The notes under the pieces: generated by a model
Databases searched by the model: none
The model's input: the letters and a program-made list of their open reading frames with translations, nothing else
What the model was told of the DNA's origin: nothing
In this document: in pieces, positions 1 to 10,617 of the stretch
Layout of the letters: every line of letters begins with the position of its first letter
Position numbering within the stretch: the stretch's first letter is position 1
Position numbers and translations under genes: made by a program
Assembly: GCA_022828595.1 (NCBI GenBank)
Contig: JAKGHH010000004.1
Coordinates: 52,254,922-52,318,921, forward strand
DNA from: Nelumbo lutea
Lineage: Eukaryota > Streptophyta > Magnoliopsida > Proteales > Nelumbonaceae
Reading direction: 5' to 3'
Length of the DNA stretch: 64,000 nucleotides

Positions 1-1
1 G

Positions 2-112
2 GGTAACCCAAGCAAATACTGCAAATACCACTACGACGTCGACCACAACACCGAGGGCTATTATGAGCTCCAAGATGAGTTCAAGTCCCTAATCTGCTAT
101 GGGTATCTGAAG
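2..112 (+). pseudogene. gypsy gag C-terminal fragment (zinc-finger-like motif)
   Basis: One frame gives 37 residues before a TAA at 113-115. It contains KYCKYH, then DHNTEGYY, then ELQDEFKSLI. This matches the layout of the gag nucleocapsid motif of G2 at 26,821-26,862, which is C-X2-H-X4-H-X4-C followed by a short acidic and hydrophobic helix. Here the last cysteine is a tyrosine, so the metal site is damaged. In the family this segment binds the element's own RNA in the virus-like particle. The 5' part of gag lies outside the window. The stop at 113 and the lack of protease sequence downstream mark it as a remnant. Confidence 0.7.
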
Positions 113-407
113 TAATACATTAAAAATGATGTCATCTCCTCGCCCCTGTAGTAGCCATAGCGGGTAGGAGTAGTAGACGTCATCACCAAGGGTTTGGCCC
201 CGGATGTAGTCTTAGCTACGGCCTAGAAGGAATGAGAAGCACTCGGCTCTCCAGCATTACCCTCACCTATGCCTTGCATCAGGAACCCCAATGACCTTGC
301 AATGTACGATCGACAATGAAAGCAAGTTTAGTAGAATTTTTGTAATGAAGCAAGTTTCTCCCACCTTGGCTCAAGTCCTTAGTTATACGTTCTTGTCTCA
401 ACCGAGT

Positions 408-612
408 GGCCAGTTGTAGCATACAACCTTAACTAAGGTTACACGTTTGGATTGGGCGTCGGTCTAAGGCACACGACCCTAGGAGGCCATACACCTAGTC
501 GCTAGGTCCTCCTTGGCTAAATGACCAGTCGTAGCCCACAACCTCTATCTAGGTTATGCACCTGGATTGAACGTCGACCCAAGGCATACGACCTGTAGGT
601 CACACACCTATT
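408..612 (+). repeat. Two degenerate tandem units, period about 115 bp, in G1 non-coding DNA
   Basis: The stretch starting GGCCAGTTGTAGC at 408 recurs as GACCAGTCGTAGC at 523. Both continue with matching blocks (ACAACCT, GGTTACAC or GGTTATGC, GGATTG, CGTCG, AAGGCA, ACGACC). Short tandem repeats downstream of pol are common in Tat-type gypsy elements, and G2 has a comparable 105-bp pair at 31,057-31,260. Confidence 0.7.
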
Positions 613-1180
613 CACCTTTTTTAGCAAAGGCCCTAAGGGACCTTGGCCATAGTTAACATTGCAGCCTTTGATATTGGCTTCGGCCTCGGAGGACCCTCTT
701 GGTGAGCGAGTTCTTATCTAGGCTGAAGAGTCGACATTGGCCCTTCGCTTAACACAAGTCGCGGTAGAACAAATACGCTAAAGAAAACGTTTCCACCTCG
801 CCAAGACAAGAGCACTCCTCAATGCTAGTTGGGCAATTAGGCCTCGGCTATGCACAAGCCTATGCACTACGTCCTTGAGGAAAGTTTAGCTATAAGAGGC
901 TCCACGTTCTAGGTAGCGAAGCTTGGCCTCGGCCTAACTACCTTGGCAAGGATGAGGAATAAACCAGGAGAGCTAAGGCATTTGCCTCCCTTTCCTTCTC
1001 GCTAAGGAAAGGGGCTTCGTGTCATCGGTGGCAAAGCTCAGCCTCGGCCTGGTTCACTTGAGTTCTTGAACGAGTGGCTCAATGAGCGACGGATTATTAC
1101 AACTTGCGACCTCTCGGAAGGGGGGATCGCCCCCTATGCGCATAAAAACAAAAAAGAATGTGTAAAGAGACTGGGTCGAA
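613..1180 (+). other. Non-coding remnant of G1
   Basis: GC-rich DNA with frequent CCTCGG and GGCCTCGGCC words and no sustained open frame. The same composition resumes right of C1 at 5,803, so I read it as G1 interior sequence upstream of the C1 insertion. Bases 113-407, just left of the tandem units, are of the same kind. Confidence 0.5.
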
Positions 1181-1501
1181 TGGGTCCTAGTATATTCTCT
1201 TGTAATATCTTTTTTTTTTCTTGTTAGATAATGGGCTTCTCTTAATGGGCCTGCTATTTCTTTTTGTTTGATCTCTTTATGTTATTGCCTAGCTGGCCGC
1301 CCACTTAAGGGCATATTTGTAATTACTTTAACATTAATTCTTAATAAAAGGGTTTAGAGAAGAAAGGGAAGATAATTCAAACATTTCTTCTTCTTCCTAC
1401 TCTTTTTGCCATCTTCTTCTCTTGTACTATTGCTCTTACTTTTTTTCTTCATTTTCTCTCTAATATTCAAATTTACACCTAATTTTGAGGACTGATTTAC
1501 A
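1181..1501 (+). repeat. 5' LTR of C1
   Basis: Begins TGGGTCCTAG, ends GATTTACA (TG...CA), and matches 5,498-5,802 almost throughout, with a 15-bp block present only here. AATAAAAGGG, about 1,340-1,350, sits upstream of a pyrimidine-rich run ending in a CTTGTACT block and may be the TATA-like or processing signal region. Three bases after the end comes the primer-binding site. Confidence 0.88.
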
Positions 1502-1504
1502 TCT

Positions 1505-1516
1505 TGGTATCAGAGC
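1505..1516 (+). other. Primer-binding site of C1 (initiator tRNA-Met type)
   Basis: TGGTATCAGAGC follows the LTR after the spacer TCT. This 12-mer is the standard plant copia primer-binding site, complementary to the 3' end of initiator methionine tRNA. It fixes the LTR boundary and the + orientation. Confidence 0.92.
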
Positions 1517-1970
1517 AAGTCTCTTTCTTCCTATTTTTTTTCTTCCTCTTTCCCATACACCCTTAGATTAAGAGAGTGTGTGGAGAGATAGGTTTTCTAT
1601 AGTTCAGAGGATCTCTGGCTTAGTTGGTAGAGGGTTTGGAGAGTTTAAATCTGGTCGGATATTGCCAAGAAGTGGTGCTGGTCTTCTGTTGCCCAAAACC
1701 CTAGCCGACTAGAGATTTTTGAAGGAACAGGTAAAGGTGAAGCTTTGGGTGTGGTGCTCTGTACTTGGGAGGTGTCTTTTGACTCCTAAAGGAGGGTGAT
1801 TCAGGTTTGGAAGAGATTGGGAAGCTCTGGTAGGAGTGGCTGCATCTTCTCTCTTCCTCCCCAACAGTTGGACAAAGTAAAACCCTAGTTTTCAAGCATC
1901 TGGGTTCTAGTTTGACTTCAACTAAGTTTATATAGACAAAATTTCTAGTTCTTTGATTTTCGTTTGATTA

Positions 1971-2950
1971 ATGGAGCCATATGAAAGTGAGTTAAAGCAG
2001 GTGCTGATTTTTGGCCTTGGCTCGGTAGATTCCGCTTTGACTGGTGTGACAACAATCAAGTTAGATGGGACAAATTATCTACTTGGGCATAGTCTATAAG
2101 AATTTATGTCTGTAGTAGAGGAAAATTTGGGTATCTCACAGGTAGTAAAGTGAAACCCGAAGAGACAGACCCTTACTTTGAGAAATGGATGCAGGAGAGC
2201 TATACTGTCATAGGATGGTTGGCCAATACTATGAAACCTCATATAAGTTAGCATTATCTTTGGATGTCTTCGGTTAAGGAGATATGGAACAGTGTTACTG
2301 AGACCTATTCATAGAAGTTGAATGTAGCCAGAGTCTATAAGTTGAAAAGTGACGTGAAGAACCTAAGACAGGGGGAGAAGAGTGTAGCAATCTACTACTC
2401 TATACTGAAATCCCTATGGCAAGAAATTAATGTTATGGAGACAGTTGTATGGGAGAGTAAGAATGATGCTGAAATGTATAGGAAATTGGTGGAGAGAAAT
2501 AGGGTGTTTGAATTTCTCACTGGACTCAACCTTGAGTTTGACATCATTAGGCAAAATATCCTGGCCAAAGATAAGGTTACTCTTTCCTAGGCATACGCTA
2601 TGATAAGCAGTGAGGAGAGTAGGTGGTAGGTTTAGTTGTAGAGTCCATTTACAGAATACTTTGCACATACTGGAATAAAGCTAAAGGGTCCTACTGAGAA
2701 AAATGAGCAGATATGTGAATATTGCAAGAAACCGAGGCATACAAAGGACACTTGCTGGAAGCTTCATCTTGAGCTTCTTCCTGATAGGTTTAAGAATAAC
2801 AACAACTCTAAGAAGGACAGTTAGGTAGGAAAGCCTAAGACAACTAACGTTGCTACAGTACCTGAAGGAGGAAATAAGGAGAGTGAAGAAAAATCAACCA
2901 TTGAGCAGTTGACAGCAATGAAGGTGGATTTGAAAAGTATGAGAGGCTAC
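1971..2950 (+). pseudogene. C1 gag (copia capsid and nucleocapsid), broken
   Basis: The start at 1,971 opens MEPYESELKQ. Then comes the copia gag signature (IKLDGTNYL), a stop and frameshift near 2,096, and a return to frame with GYLTGSKVKPEE and W-L-ANTMKPHIS. The best-preserved block is 2,318-2,590, the C-terminal capsid-like part (YKLKSDVKNLRQGEKSVAIY, FLTGLNLEFDIIRQNIL). A clean C-X2-C-X4-H-X4-C zinc knuckle (CEYCKKPRHTKDTC) lies at about 2,714-2,755. Gag forms the particle and binds RNA in this family. Several TAG codons sit where glutamine or tryptophan would be expected. Confidence 0.82.
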
Positions 2951-2958
2951 TAAATCAC

Positions 2959-4255
2959 TTGGAAGCTACTGTTTCTTCATCTCACTCTTCCATCAACATA
3001 TCATCTTCATCTTTATTTGCTCACTCAGGTATTTGTGCTTCTGCAAATCATGCTTCAGTTTCAAGTAATCATAAAATCCCTTGGATTATTGATTCTGGTG
3101 CATCAGACCATATGATTAGCTTGTCTAATCTCTTCTGCTGATACCATATTCTCTCTGGCAAAGAGAAAATATCCTTGCTGATGGGTCTCTTACTCCCATC
3201 TTTGGTAAAGGGGATATAAGACCCCTGACACCCTTTATTTATCCTCTGTCCTTCATGTCCCTAAACTTAATACAAAGTTTTTATTTGTTAGCAGCTTAAC
3301 TAAATCCGTGAATTGTAGCATAACCTTTTTCCCCCACTCATTGTGTTTTTTAGGACCTACAATTTCAGAGGATGATTGGGAGTGGCCAGGAGGCGAATGG
3401 AATATACTTGCAGTTTACACACCGGATAGAGCTTTTGGACCACCTCATGGAGTTGCCTTAGAGTTAGTTTTGTCAGAGTCTGTTAACAAAGTCTAGTTAT
3501 GTCACTTTCGGTCTGGTCATTTGTCATTTTCTGTTTCGAGTCATTTGTTTCCAAATATGTTTAAGGGAGTGTCTTTATCGAGTCTTCATTGTGAGTCATG
3601 TGAACTGGTAAAGCATTATAGACATTCTTATTCAGTAAACAATAAAAGATATCTTTCTCCTTTTCATATTGTTCATTTTGACGTGTGGGGGCCTTATCAT
3701 TTGCCAACTATCGGGGGTTACAGGTATTTTATCATTTTTATTGATGACTACTCTCGTTACAGTTGGATTTATCTCATGAAATCCAGGGATGAAGTACCAG
3801 CTATTGTACAAAAATTTCATGAACTCATTCTCACCCAATTTAACACTCGGATCAAAATATTCCGTTCTGATAATGCTAAGGAGTATTTTGAGAAAACCCT
3901 CTCCTTCTATCTTGAAACTTTTGGGGTTATTCATTAAAGTTCTTGTTCCTACGCTCAACAACAGAATGGAGTGGCAGAAAGGAAGAACAGATATGTGGTT
4001 GAAGTTGCTAGATCCCTCCTGTTTGCATCCCATGTTCCTATAAAATTTTGGGGAGATGCTGTTTTTACTACTACCTTTTCGATCAACTGTATGCCCTCCC
4101 GGGTTCTTAACTTCAAAACTCCCTTTAGCCTTCTTTTCCCGAATGAGGATATTTTTTCTCTTCCTCTCCGTGTTTTTAGGTGCATGGTGGGTGTCGAATC
4201 CAACCAAAGATAAATGTCCTGTTCGAGTTAAATATTTTTGTAGATAGTGATGAGC
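2959..4255 (+). pseudogene. C1 protease and integrase, truncated before reverse transcriptase
   Basis: The aspartic protease motif WIIDSGASDHM is seen, with D-S-G at 3,091-3,099. A frameshifted stretch leads to the pre-integrase zinc region (HCESCELVKHYRHSY, about 3,590-3,640). The integrase core keeps all three catalytic positions: D at 3,680 (FDVWGP), D at 3,869 (RSDNAKEY) and E at 3,977 (GVAERKN). The last two are 35 residues apart, as in DD35E enzymes. A TAA at 3,937 falls between them. Similarity continues to about 4,200 (KFWGDAVFTTTFSINCMPSRVLN) and then stops. The RT active-site motif and RNase H are absent, so the element is a deletion derivative. Confidence 0.85.
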
Positions 4256-5497
4256 AAGGTCATCTCCATAGCAGAAAGCAAGGATCAAATTGATGGGAGA
4301 TAGCTTCCGGTTGAAGGGACAAGTTCAACTTTGATTCTTATCATTAATCCTTAATGCAAGGATAAATTGATATGTTTACAAACAAATTGGTTATAGCCAT
4401 TAACAAGCTCTAACAGCCAGCCTCTACTCGTATTATTCAACAACCAAAACAAGCTCTTTGATTGCTTCTCTTATTAATAGACAGTCCTAAACAAGTTCTT
4501 AAGATTTAATCTATTAATAGCATTAAGAGGGGAGAGACCCAATTCTGGTCAGCGATCTCACAAGCTCGGACCGTTTAAACCAGATCATACATTTTCCTAA
4601 CATAAATCAAAAACTTTTTTGCAATCAATTTTTGTTAATTGCCACCATGATCAAACTTACCAATCATATACGAAATTAGAGGTTCAATCTGCCACAGATT
4701 ATTCTCATTGAATGAGCAAGGACACCTTTTTGCTTAATCAATAAAAATAATTTTCACAGTTAATCGCAGAAAACATATGAATACCCATAAACAATGAACT
4801 GAAATAAAAATCAATTAGATCTCACAATGTTTATAGAATCAAATCTTCCCTAACCCTTCAACTAGAAATTAAAACCTTACAGACACTTCATGATGAAATC
4901 ACAACTTCCAGATGAGGGGGTGAACCCTACTTCTTCCTCCTTGGTTGATGATTGCTCTTCTTGAAGGTTGGAGTTCCTTTGGAGGATTTGATGATGCCCT
5001 TGGGTGCTAGTCCGCCCCCTTTATATAGACTTAGGAGGGAGCTGTCTCCTGCTCCTCTAAGGAGTTCTTTCTCCATTGGGAGTTCAGTTTTCTAGTAGAT
5101 AATACCTAGATTAGATCTAATCTACTCCTATCTCCTAATTGGTAATCTTAATCTCTTTTATCATTCTAGAAATACAATAGAAAATTGAATCTGATAGGAC
5201 TCTTTGATGTTTCTTATTCTTGCATTCGTATTGGACTACTGCAAGGCTTCTCTGCGTACTGGGCTTCAACTGTGAATTGGGCTTCTGCTGCGAAGTGGGC
5301 TTCTCTACGAATTGGCTTAGACTTCGGCCTCGATTTTGACCTTGATGCAGTCAGTATCAATTAAACCGCAAAACATGAAAGTTGTAGAGTTTTTCCTTAT
5401 GTTTCCAATGCATTTTTAATCATCTCAATCAGAGTCCGGATGAGAGAGTTATTCCTAGATTACTGCACAACACCAAAACTATGCAAAATTACCTAAA
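4256..5497. mobile_element. Foreign segment replacing C1 RT/RNase H, probably LTR-derived (minus strand)
   Basis: No copia pol similarity is visible. On the minus strand, CTATATAAAGG near 5,020-5,031 looks like an LTR TATA box. Right of it, about 5,360-5,470, is a block (GAAAGTTGTAGAG, CAATCAGAGTCCG) of a type I recognise from plant repeat DNA without being able to name the family. Its purine and pyrimidine style resembles the 20,362-21,921 LTR, but I see no clear base-level homology. It could be a solo or truncated LTR inserted in, or captured by, C1. No matching terminal repeats were found. Confidence 0.4.
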
Positions 5498-5802
5498 TGG
5501 GTCCTAGTATCTTCTCTTGTAATATCTTTTCTTTTTCTTGTTAGCCAATGGGCCTGCTTTTTCTTTTTATTTCATCTCTTTATGTTATTGCCTATCTGGC
5601 CGCTCACTTAAGGGCATACTTGTAATTACTTTAACATTAATTCTTAATAAAAGGGTTTAGAGAAGAAAGGGAAGATAATTCGAACCTTTCTTCTTCCTAC
5701 TCTTTTTGCCATATTCTTCTCTTGTACTGCTGCTCTTACTTTTCCTCTTCCTTTTTCTCTCTAATTTTCAAATTTACACCCAATTTTGAGGACTGATTTA
5801 TA
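5498..5802 (+). repeat. 3' LTR of C1
   Basis: Begins TGGGTCCTAG and matches 1,181-1,501. The final CA has become TA. It lacks the 15-bp block present in the 5' copy. No clear polypurine tract precedes it, which fits the replacement of the 3' interior by foreign DNA. Confidence 0.87.
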
Positions 5803-7402
5803 TCTGAATGCAAGAACAAAAATGCACAAGATACACAAAAATTATACTTCAGGTTGGCCTCCGGATCTTGGCGTCCCCTTCGGCTGGCACAGTCTGCCCC
5901 CTGACAGGGTGACCCTTTGGCAGATGTACCTCCTTGGCTTGGAACCTCATCACCTTAGATGCTTGAATTTCACCAATGCTTACCATGCCTCAAGGGCCTC
6001 ATCGGTGCCTCTTACCAGCCTCGTGCCCCTCCTCGAAGTGGAGCCTCATCGCCTTGGAAGTCTGCAACCTTTCGTCTGTCGCCTTTAGTGTGTCCTTCAA
6101 ACTCCTTAATAGCTCCTTCCCGGTCGTGGCCTCAACCTCAAGAGCATTCCTTAGCTCCCATTCCTTGCGCATGACCAAAACGATCGAACCCTGACCGTTC
6201 TCTGCTTTGATCAGTGTAGCGAAAGAAAAACAAAAATCTCAATGTAACAAAGCTACTCACCCTGGCCATCCTTACGGATAGTATGGCCAAGGAGCATGTT
6301 TCCCAGACTGGCCCTCATTCGGCGCTCGTCCCCAAACTGTTCCTCACCTGGCGTCCTCTTCAGCAACGTAGGGTCGATGTGCCCTTTCGCTTGGAGTCTC
6401 CTTCAACGACTTATGGCTGAGGTGCCCTCTTGGCCAAAGCACCCTCTCGGTCGAAGTGCCCTCTCACTTGGTGCCTCCCCTCCTCAGAGCTTGTTTCCTG
6501 GTCTAGTACTCACCTGACATCTCCCCTCCTTGGAGCCCGTTTCCCAGTCTGGTCCTCGCCCGACACCCTCCTTAGTGACTTGGCCTCCTTAAAGTAGTTA
6601 GCCCTCAGCGTTCAACGACACCCTTGTGAAAGTGTGACAAGCAAGTTGGTGCTAACGAACAAGAAAATAAGCTGACACACTAAGTTGATAATAGGATCCT
6701 CCTACCGAGGCGAGCGAAGTCGAGGCCAGCTCACACTAAAGCTTCCTCCTCCACTAGGAGCTCAGCTTGGACCTTCCCTAGTCCGACCTAAACGACCAGC
6801 TCCCGGTACAAGACGCGAAGAAATACTCATCCATCTCACGCACAGACAATACCCAACACTGAAACTTGTCTCGTGCATGGCCATGGCATGACCACCCGTC
6901 GTGCATACTTTGCACGATGGTGACCGGCTAGGGCCGACGCTTGGTCATTGCACTGACTTGTCAACTTGTTCGTTAAGCACGCGATTGGAGTCACATGTGC
7001 CTCGTACTTGCACAAAACTTGGTACCGAGATCTCTAAAGTCGAAGCTAACGCATTTGTGCTTTTCGGCCCTCCACGGTTCTCTCAAGAGGTGGAGTCAAC
7101 AAAGTAGTGACCACAAAGACAATGGAAGCCCCATGAAACTGAGGACGACACCCACACACTCACGAACCAGGCTACCCCCAATGAAGCCTAAGCCAGAACC
7201 GATGACTCTACGCTCCCAAGTTGGGCTATCCCCAGCATCTCCAAAATCGAGACCGACGCCTCCACACCTAAAGACCGCTCTCACCAGCCAAGCCGAAGCC
7301 GAGGTCCTCGCCAAAGAAAGCCACTCAGCGCCTCCCAGCAAGGATGGCACACTCTCTTCGACCGAAGTCGAGGTCCTCAGCTAAGACCTCCACCACGGCC
7401 TC
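5803..7402 (+). other. G1 interior, non-coding 3' region
   Basis: GC-rich DNA resumes directly after C1. It contains loosely repeated phrases (GTTTCCCAG, TGGTCCTCGCC, CTTGGAGCC) at 6,297-6,560. Short open frames in both strands have no recognisable domains apart from the antisense segment listed separately. Position and composition match the pol-to-3'-LTR spacer of Tat-type gypsy elements. Confidence 0.5.
5999..6220 (-). pseudogene. Possible antisense coiled-coil frame remnant in G1
   Basis: The minus strand is open for 73 codons ending at TGA 5,999-6,001. The translation has a heptad-like, charged helical character (WELRNALEVEATTGKELL, then SLKDTLKATDERLQTSKAM). It lies between the pol position and the 3' LTR and runs opposite to the element, the same place and orientation as the antisense frame in G2, whose end is also a coiled coil. 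No upstream domain of that frame is recognisable here. This is a homology guess from position and character. It could be chance. Confidence 0.35.
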
Positions 7403-7418
7403 GAGAGTGGGGGGCAAA
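7403..7418 (+). other. Polypurine tract of G1
   Basis: GAGAGTGGGGGGCAAA lies immediately before the LTR start TG. G2 has the nearly identical GAGTGGGGGGCAAT before its 3' LTR. In this class it primes plus-strand DNA synthesis. Confidence 0.8.
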
Positions 7419-7889
7419 TGATTTAGGTGCTTATGGAAGGCCAGTAGCATGCCCACATGTGGCTGAGGGCAGCTTACAACGTGGATCCAATAAGAATGTT
7501 GTGCAGAGTAGAGGTCGGCATACGATGCAAGACCAATGGCACGACCAAACGTGGCAACCTTGGATGGCTGTGCCCTCAAGGCTAGACTACATCCTTGTCG
7601 TCCATGCCCACTTACCTCTAGGTGGTCTCAAGTATAAATAGGGGGTGACCCCCTACAGGTGAGGGGCCTAGACTCTCCATTCTCAAGTATTCACTTATCT
7701 TCATCGTGACCTTGCATGAGCTGTCCCAGCCCAGACCTCGTCCACTCCTCATCACACCCTCACTAACTTGACCGTCAGAGTCTCCTCATCACACCCATCG
7801 GCCATAGCGGACCTCGGGCTCATCAATCAACCAGCTCGACTCGGAAACAAATTCACCTTGTTGCCCTCGGCCATTCCAAGGTAGCAACA
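7419..7889 (+). repeat. 3' LTR of G1 (471 bp)
   Basis: Starts TGATTTAGGTGC right after the polypurine tract and ends GGTAGCAACA. A TATA box, TATAAATA, is at 7,633-7,640, followed by a GGGGGTGACCCCC block near the expected transcription start. The 5' partner is not in the window. The end is placed at the first CA before a sharp change to AT-rich DNA, so it is good to a few bases at best. Confidence 0.65.
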
Positions 7890-8885
7890 GAATCTAATAT
7901 AAATATCCCAACACTCATTAAATATTTCTTCGGTAACCCTGATAATTGATACTATCATTTCATATGATGTGGTATGGTATGTATCGATTCTTTGAATCCT
8001 GATTAGGATATGCATAGGATTGAAGTATGGGCAAAAATTTTGTATCATCCATGCAATTCAAAAAGGATGATACTTATGTATAAAAATTATTCAAAGTGTC
8101 GATCTTTGAACCTGTCCATCTTTGGGAATAGTGTTTAGCATTATACATGTCAACGTGTTTTATAAAAATTATTCAAACTGGTATATAATTATGTATCATA
8201 TGATGTATATTGATACTTTTAGCCATGGATGCATTAGAAAATTTAAGTTATGCATGGATACATTAACTAAATTGATATAAATCTCAAAAGTATATTTGTA
8301 GTTCCAAATCCAAATCTCAAACAGATGTACATGAGAAAATTTTGATTTGATAGCTTGTAAGCATGAAATACCTGGAAATTGATGGACGAACAAAGTCTAT
8401 TGAGTTTGTTCGGAACTGCCCATATATCTCTCAAAATGGTTGGGATTAGCTTCCACTTGGAAGACATATTTGTCCCTAAGACATTTTCTCAACCAATGAC
8501 TAATCTATAATGGGCCAAGTCTTAAAAATATATAGGTCAAAATGGATTTTATTTTATAAGAAAATAATAAACAATAATAATAATTGTAAAAAGGGTGTCG
8601 ATTGTGTGTGAATGTTGCTCCACAGAACAAATACTCCATTGATCGTGTGGTTATTCCCATTGGCCTATGGATGGTCTTACATGTTGAGGATGATATCAAG
8701 GGCCGTAGGCTACTTGGTCTAACAGAAACCACAAGATCGTCAATGTGTATACGATTGTGGTACGAAATGAAAGAAATAGTGACTCGTCTATTTTGCAATG
8801 TTCTTTTAATTAGGGCTGCCTGGTTTGCTTCTCTGCTGGGTTGGTGATCATCAGATACTAGCTATAAGTCTATCTATCTCTTGGG
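7890..8885. other. AT-rich spacer without recognisable gene
   Basis: Nothing codes convincingly here. The longest frames (8,505-8,798 minus, 97 codons, and 8,602-8,847 plus, 81 codons) overlap each other and show no domain. A short phrase, TATAAAAATTATTCAAA, occurs twice (about 8,080 and 8,160), suggesting decayed repeat DNA. Confidence 0.5.
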
Positions 8886-9095
8886 TTAACTTTGGCTATT
8901 GGGGCCCAACAACATAGGCTCTTGAGACAGCTTTTGGGCTGGGCACGTTTTGGGCAGTTTACCTATTGACACCCATGCTTTGGTTTTTAGTCAAAATAAA
9001 TTAAGACGTAATTATTAATTTACCCATTCTCATTGTAACATGGCATTTCTAGAAATTCTCTCAACAGCATAGGTTGTTGGCCCCCAACAATTAAA

Positions 9096-9098
<3 letters not shown>
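8886..9098. mobile_element. MITE-like inverted repeat (about 213 bp)
   Basis: The left arm at 8,886-8,926 (TTAACTTTGGCTATTGGGGC, then CCAACAACATAGGCTCTTGAG) is the imperfect reverse complement of the right arm at 9,059-9,098 (CTCAACAGCATAGGTTGTTG, then GCCCCCAACAATTAAAGTT). The arms are about 40 bp with a handful of mismatches, around a 130-bp non-coding centre. TTAA lies at the tip of each arm and may be the target site, but the boundary is not certain. The size and structure fit a miniature inverted-repeat element. The superfamily cannot be named. Confidence 0.6.

Positions 9099-9134
<36 letters not shown>
9099..9134. repeat. (TC)n microsatellite
   Basis: An uninterrupted dinucleotide run of about 17 units abuts the right arm of the MITE-like element. 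Confidence 0.95.
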
Positions 9135-9138
<4 letters not shown>

Positions 9139-10617
9139 CTATTTCTAACAACCACAAAGAAAGAGGGATTTGCTTTTATAATGTTTAGCCAAGTGGCACC
9201 ACTTTCCCCCACTTCCTCATTGTCTCTAATTCCTATTTATCTCCTAAATTATCTCTAACTCCTATTTATCTCTTAATTTATCTCTAATTTAGTAGAGAGA
9301 TTCTCTCCTAAACTATCTTTAATTCCTATTTATCCTCTCCCCCACTTTTTACCTATATCTATCTAAAAAAAGTTTAACTTAAAAAAATTCAGAACTATTT
9401 AAATGTTATAACAAAATTATATACTAAATTTAAAATATTTATTTAAAAGGCAAAAAAATAATAGATTTAATAATATTCATATTATTATTAATTCAATATT
9501 TTTAGTTGTTTTACAAAATTCATCATGAAATTATGTAGTAACAATATAAATTTTAATTTTATGAATTATTCAATTTAAATGTTATTCAAATAATAAAAAT
9601 TTAACATTAAAAATAAAACATTATTTAAATATTTCAATAACTAATAATCTTAAATAAAAAACACTAAAAATAGCTAAATAATATAACAAAATATTTAATA
9701 TTACATAATAACATTAAAATAAATAAAATTCAAATAATGAAAATTTTTAAATATTTTACATATTATTTAAAAATTTAAATAACAAAATATTTAACATGAA
9801 AAAATATTAAATAGTTAAAATAACGAAATTATGTAATAAATTTAAAAAAATTCTTAAAACTAGAAAAATAATTATAATATAATTCATGATATTCATATTA
9901 ATAATAATTTAATATTTTACAAAATTAATAACGAATTATGTAATAATAGTACATTTATAATTGTATGGATTATTAAATTCAATAAATAATTAATATTTTA
10001 AGATTTATATAACAATATTATTTCAATAACTAAATAATATTGTAAATAACTAATTTCACTTATATCAATTAATAATTATAGAAGATAACTATCCACATTA
10101 TATTTATTAGTAATAATTTTACAGTAATAGTGTATATTCATTATATATTTATATATACTATAATTAATATTTATTTTATTTTCAGTAATTATTTATTGTT
10201 TTTTTATAAATGTTCTTTCAATAATTATTTATTTATCTATTTTTATTTTGTTATTTAATATAAAACTATCAATACTTATTGGAGATTAAACAACTATTGT
10301 TTAATTTTTGAAATTTACTTTATCATATTTAGTATATTAAATTTATTTTTATTAATTATATATTTTTTATAATTTATAGATTAATACTTATTAGAGATTA
10401 AACTATTATTTGAGATTACACTACTTATTGACTAATTTAGTATATTTTCAGTATTTATTATATTTTTGTAATTATTGCATTTTTATTATATATCTATTAT
10501 ATTTTCATTATTAACTTATTTTCAATGATTATGTACATTTCCTATAAATTCTCATTAATTATTGGAGATTAAACTATTGCTATTTATTAGAGATTAGACT
10601 ATAAATTTAGTTGAAAT

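Larger units (their letters stand above)
1181..5802 (+). mobile_element. Ty1/copia element C1, internally deleted and carrying foreign DNA
   Basis: Two direct LTRs of about 305-321 bp flank a gag, a protease and an integrase core, all decayed. Reverse transcriptase and RNase H are missing. In their place (4,256-5,497) is unrelated DNA. The LTRs differ by roughly 6% over the aligned bases by eye plus two short gaps, so the insertion is not recent. The target duplication cannot be settled. The five bases before the left LTR are TCGAA and those after the right LTR are TCTGA. An alternative reading gives GAATG at both edges but requires the LTR to start without TG. The element cannot move by itself. 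Confidence 0.85.
1..7889 (+). mobile_element. Decayed Ty3/gypsy element G1, Tat-like, interrupted by copia C1
   Basis: Three things on the + strand point to one old gypsy element: a gag C-terminal fragment at the left edge, a GC-rich non-coding 3' region, and a polypurine tract followed directly by a TG...CA LTR at 7,419-7,889. Copia C1 (1,181-5,802) sits inside. Protease, RT, RNase H and integrase are not recognisable between the gag fragment and the LTR, so pol has been deleted or is beyond recognition. The 5' LTR is outside the window or lost. The gag motif and the polypurine tract resemble those of G2, which suggests the Tat lineage. That the left gag fragment and the right LTR belong to the same copy is inferred from orientation and base composition. 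Confidence 0.6.

Noticed and set aside
1505..1516. tRNA gene for initiator methionine
   Set aside because: Only the 12-base complement of the tRNA 3' end is present, next to an LTR. It is a primer-binding site, as at 48,854-48,865.
3632..4288. 218-codon minus-strand open frame
   Set aside because: Exact opposite strand of the C1 integrase core, whose catalytic residues are in the plus-strand frame.
1176..5810. GAATG as target duplication of C1
   Set aside because: It would require the LTR to begin GG instead of TG, and AATG also occurs before the right LTR. Left open in the C1 entry.
8505..8847. Two overlapping 81-97-codon frames, possible small gene
   Set aside because: They mask each other on opposite strands, have no domain, and lie in spacer DNA with no promoter or splice evidence.
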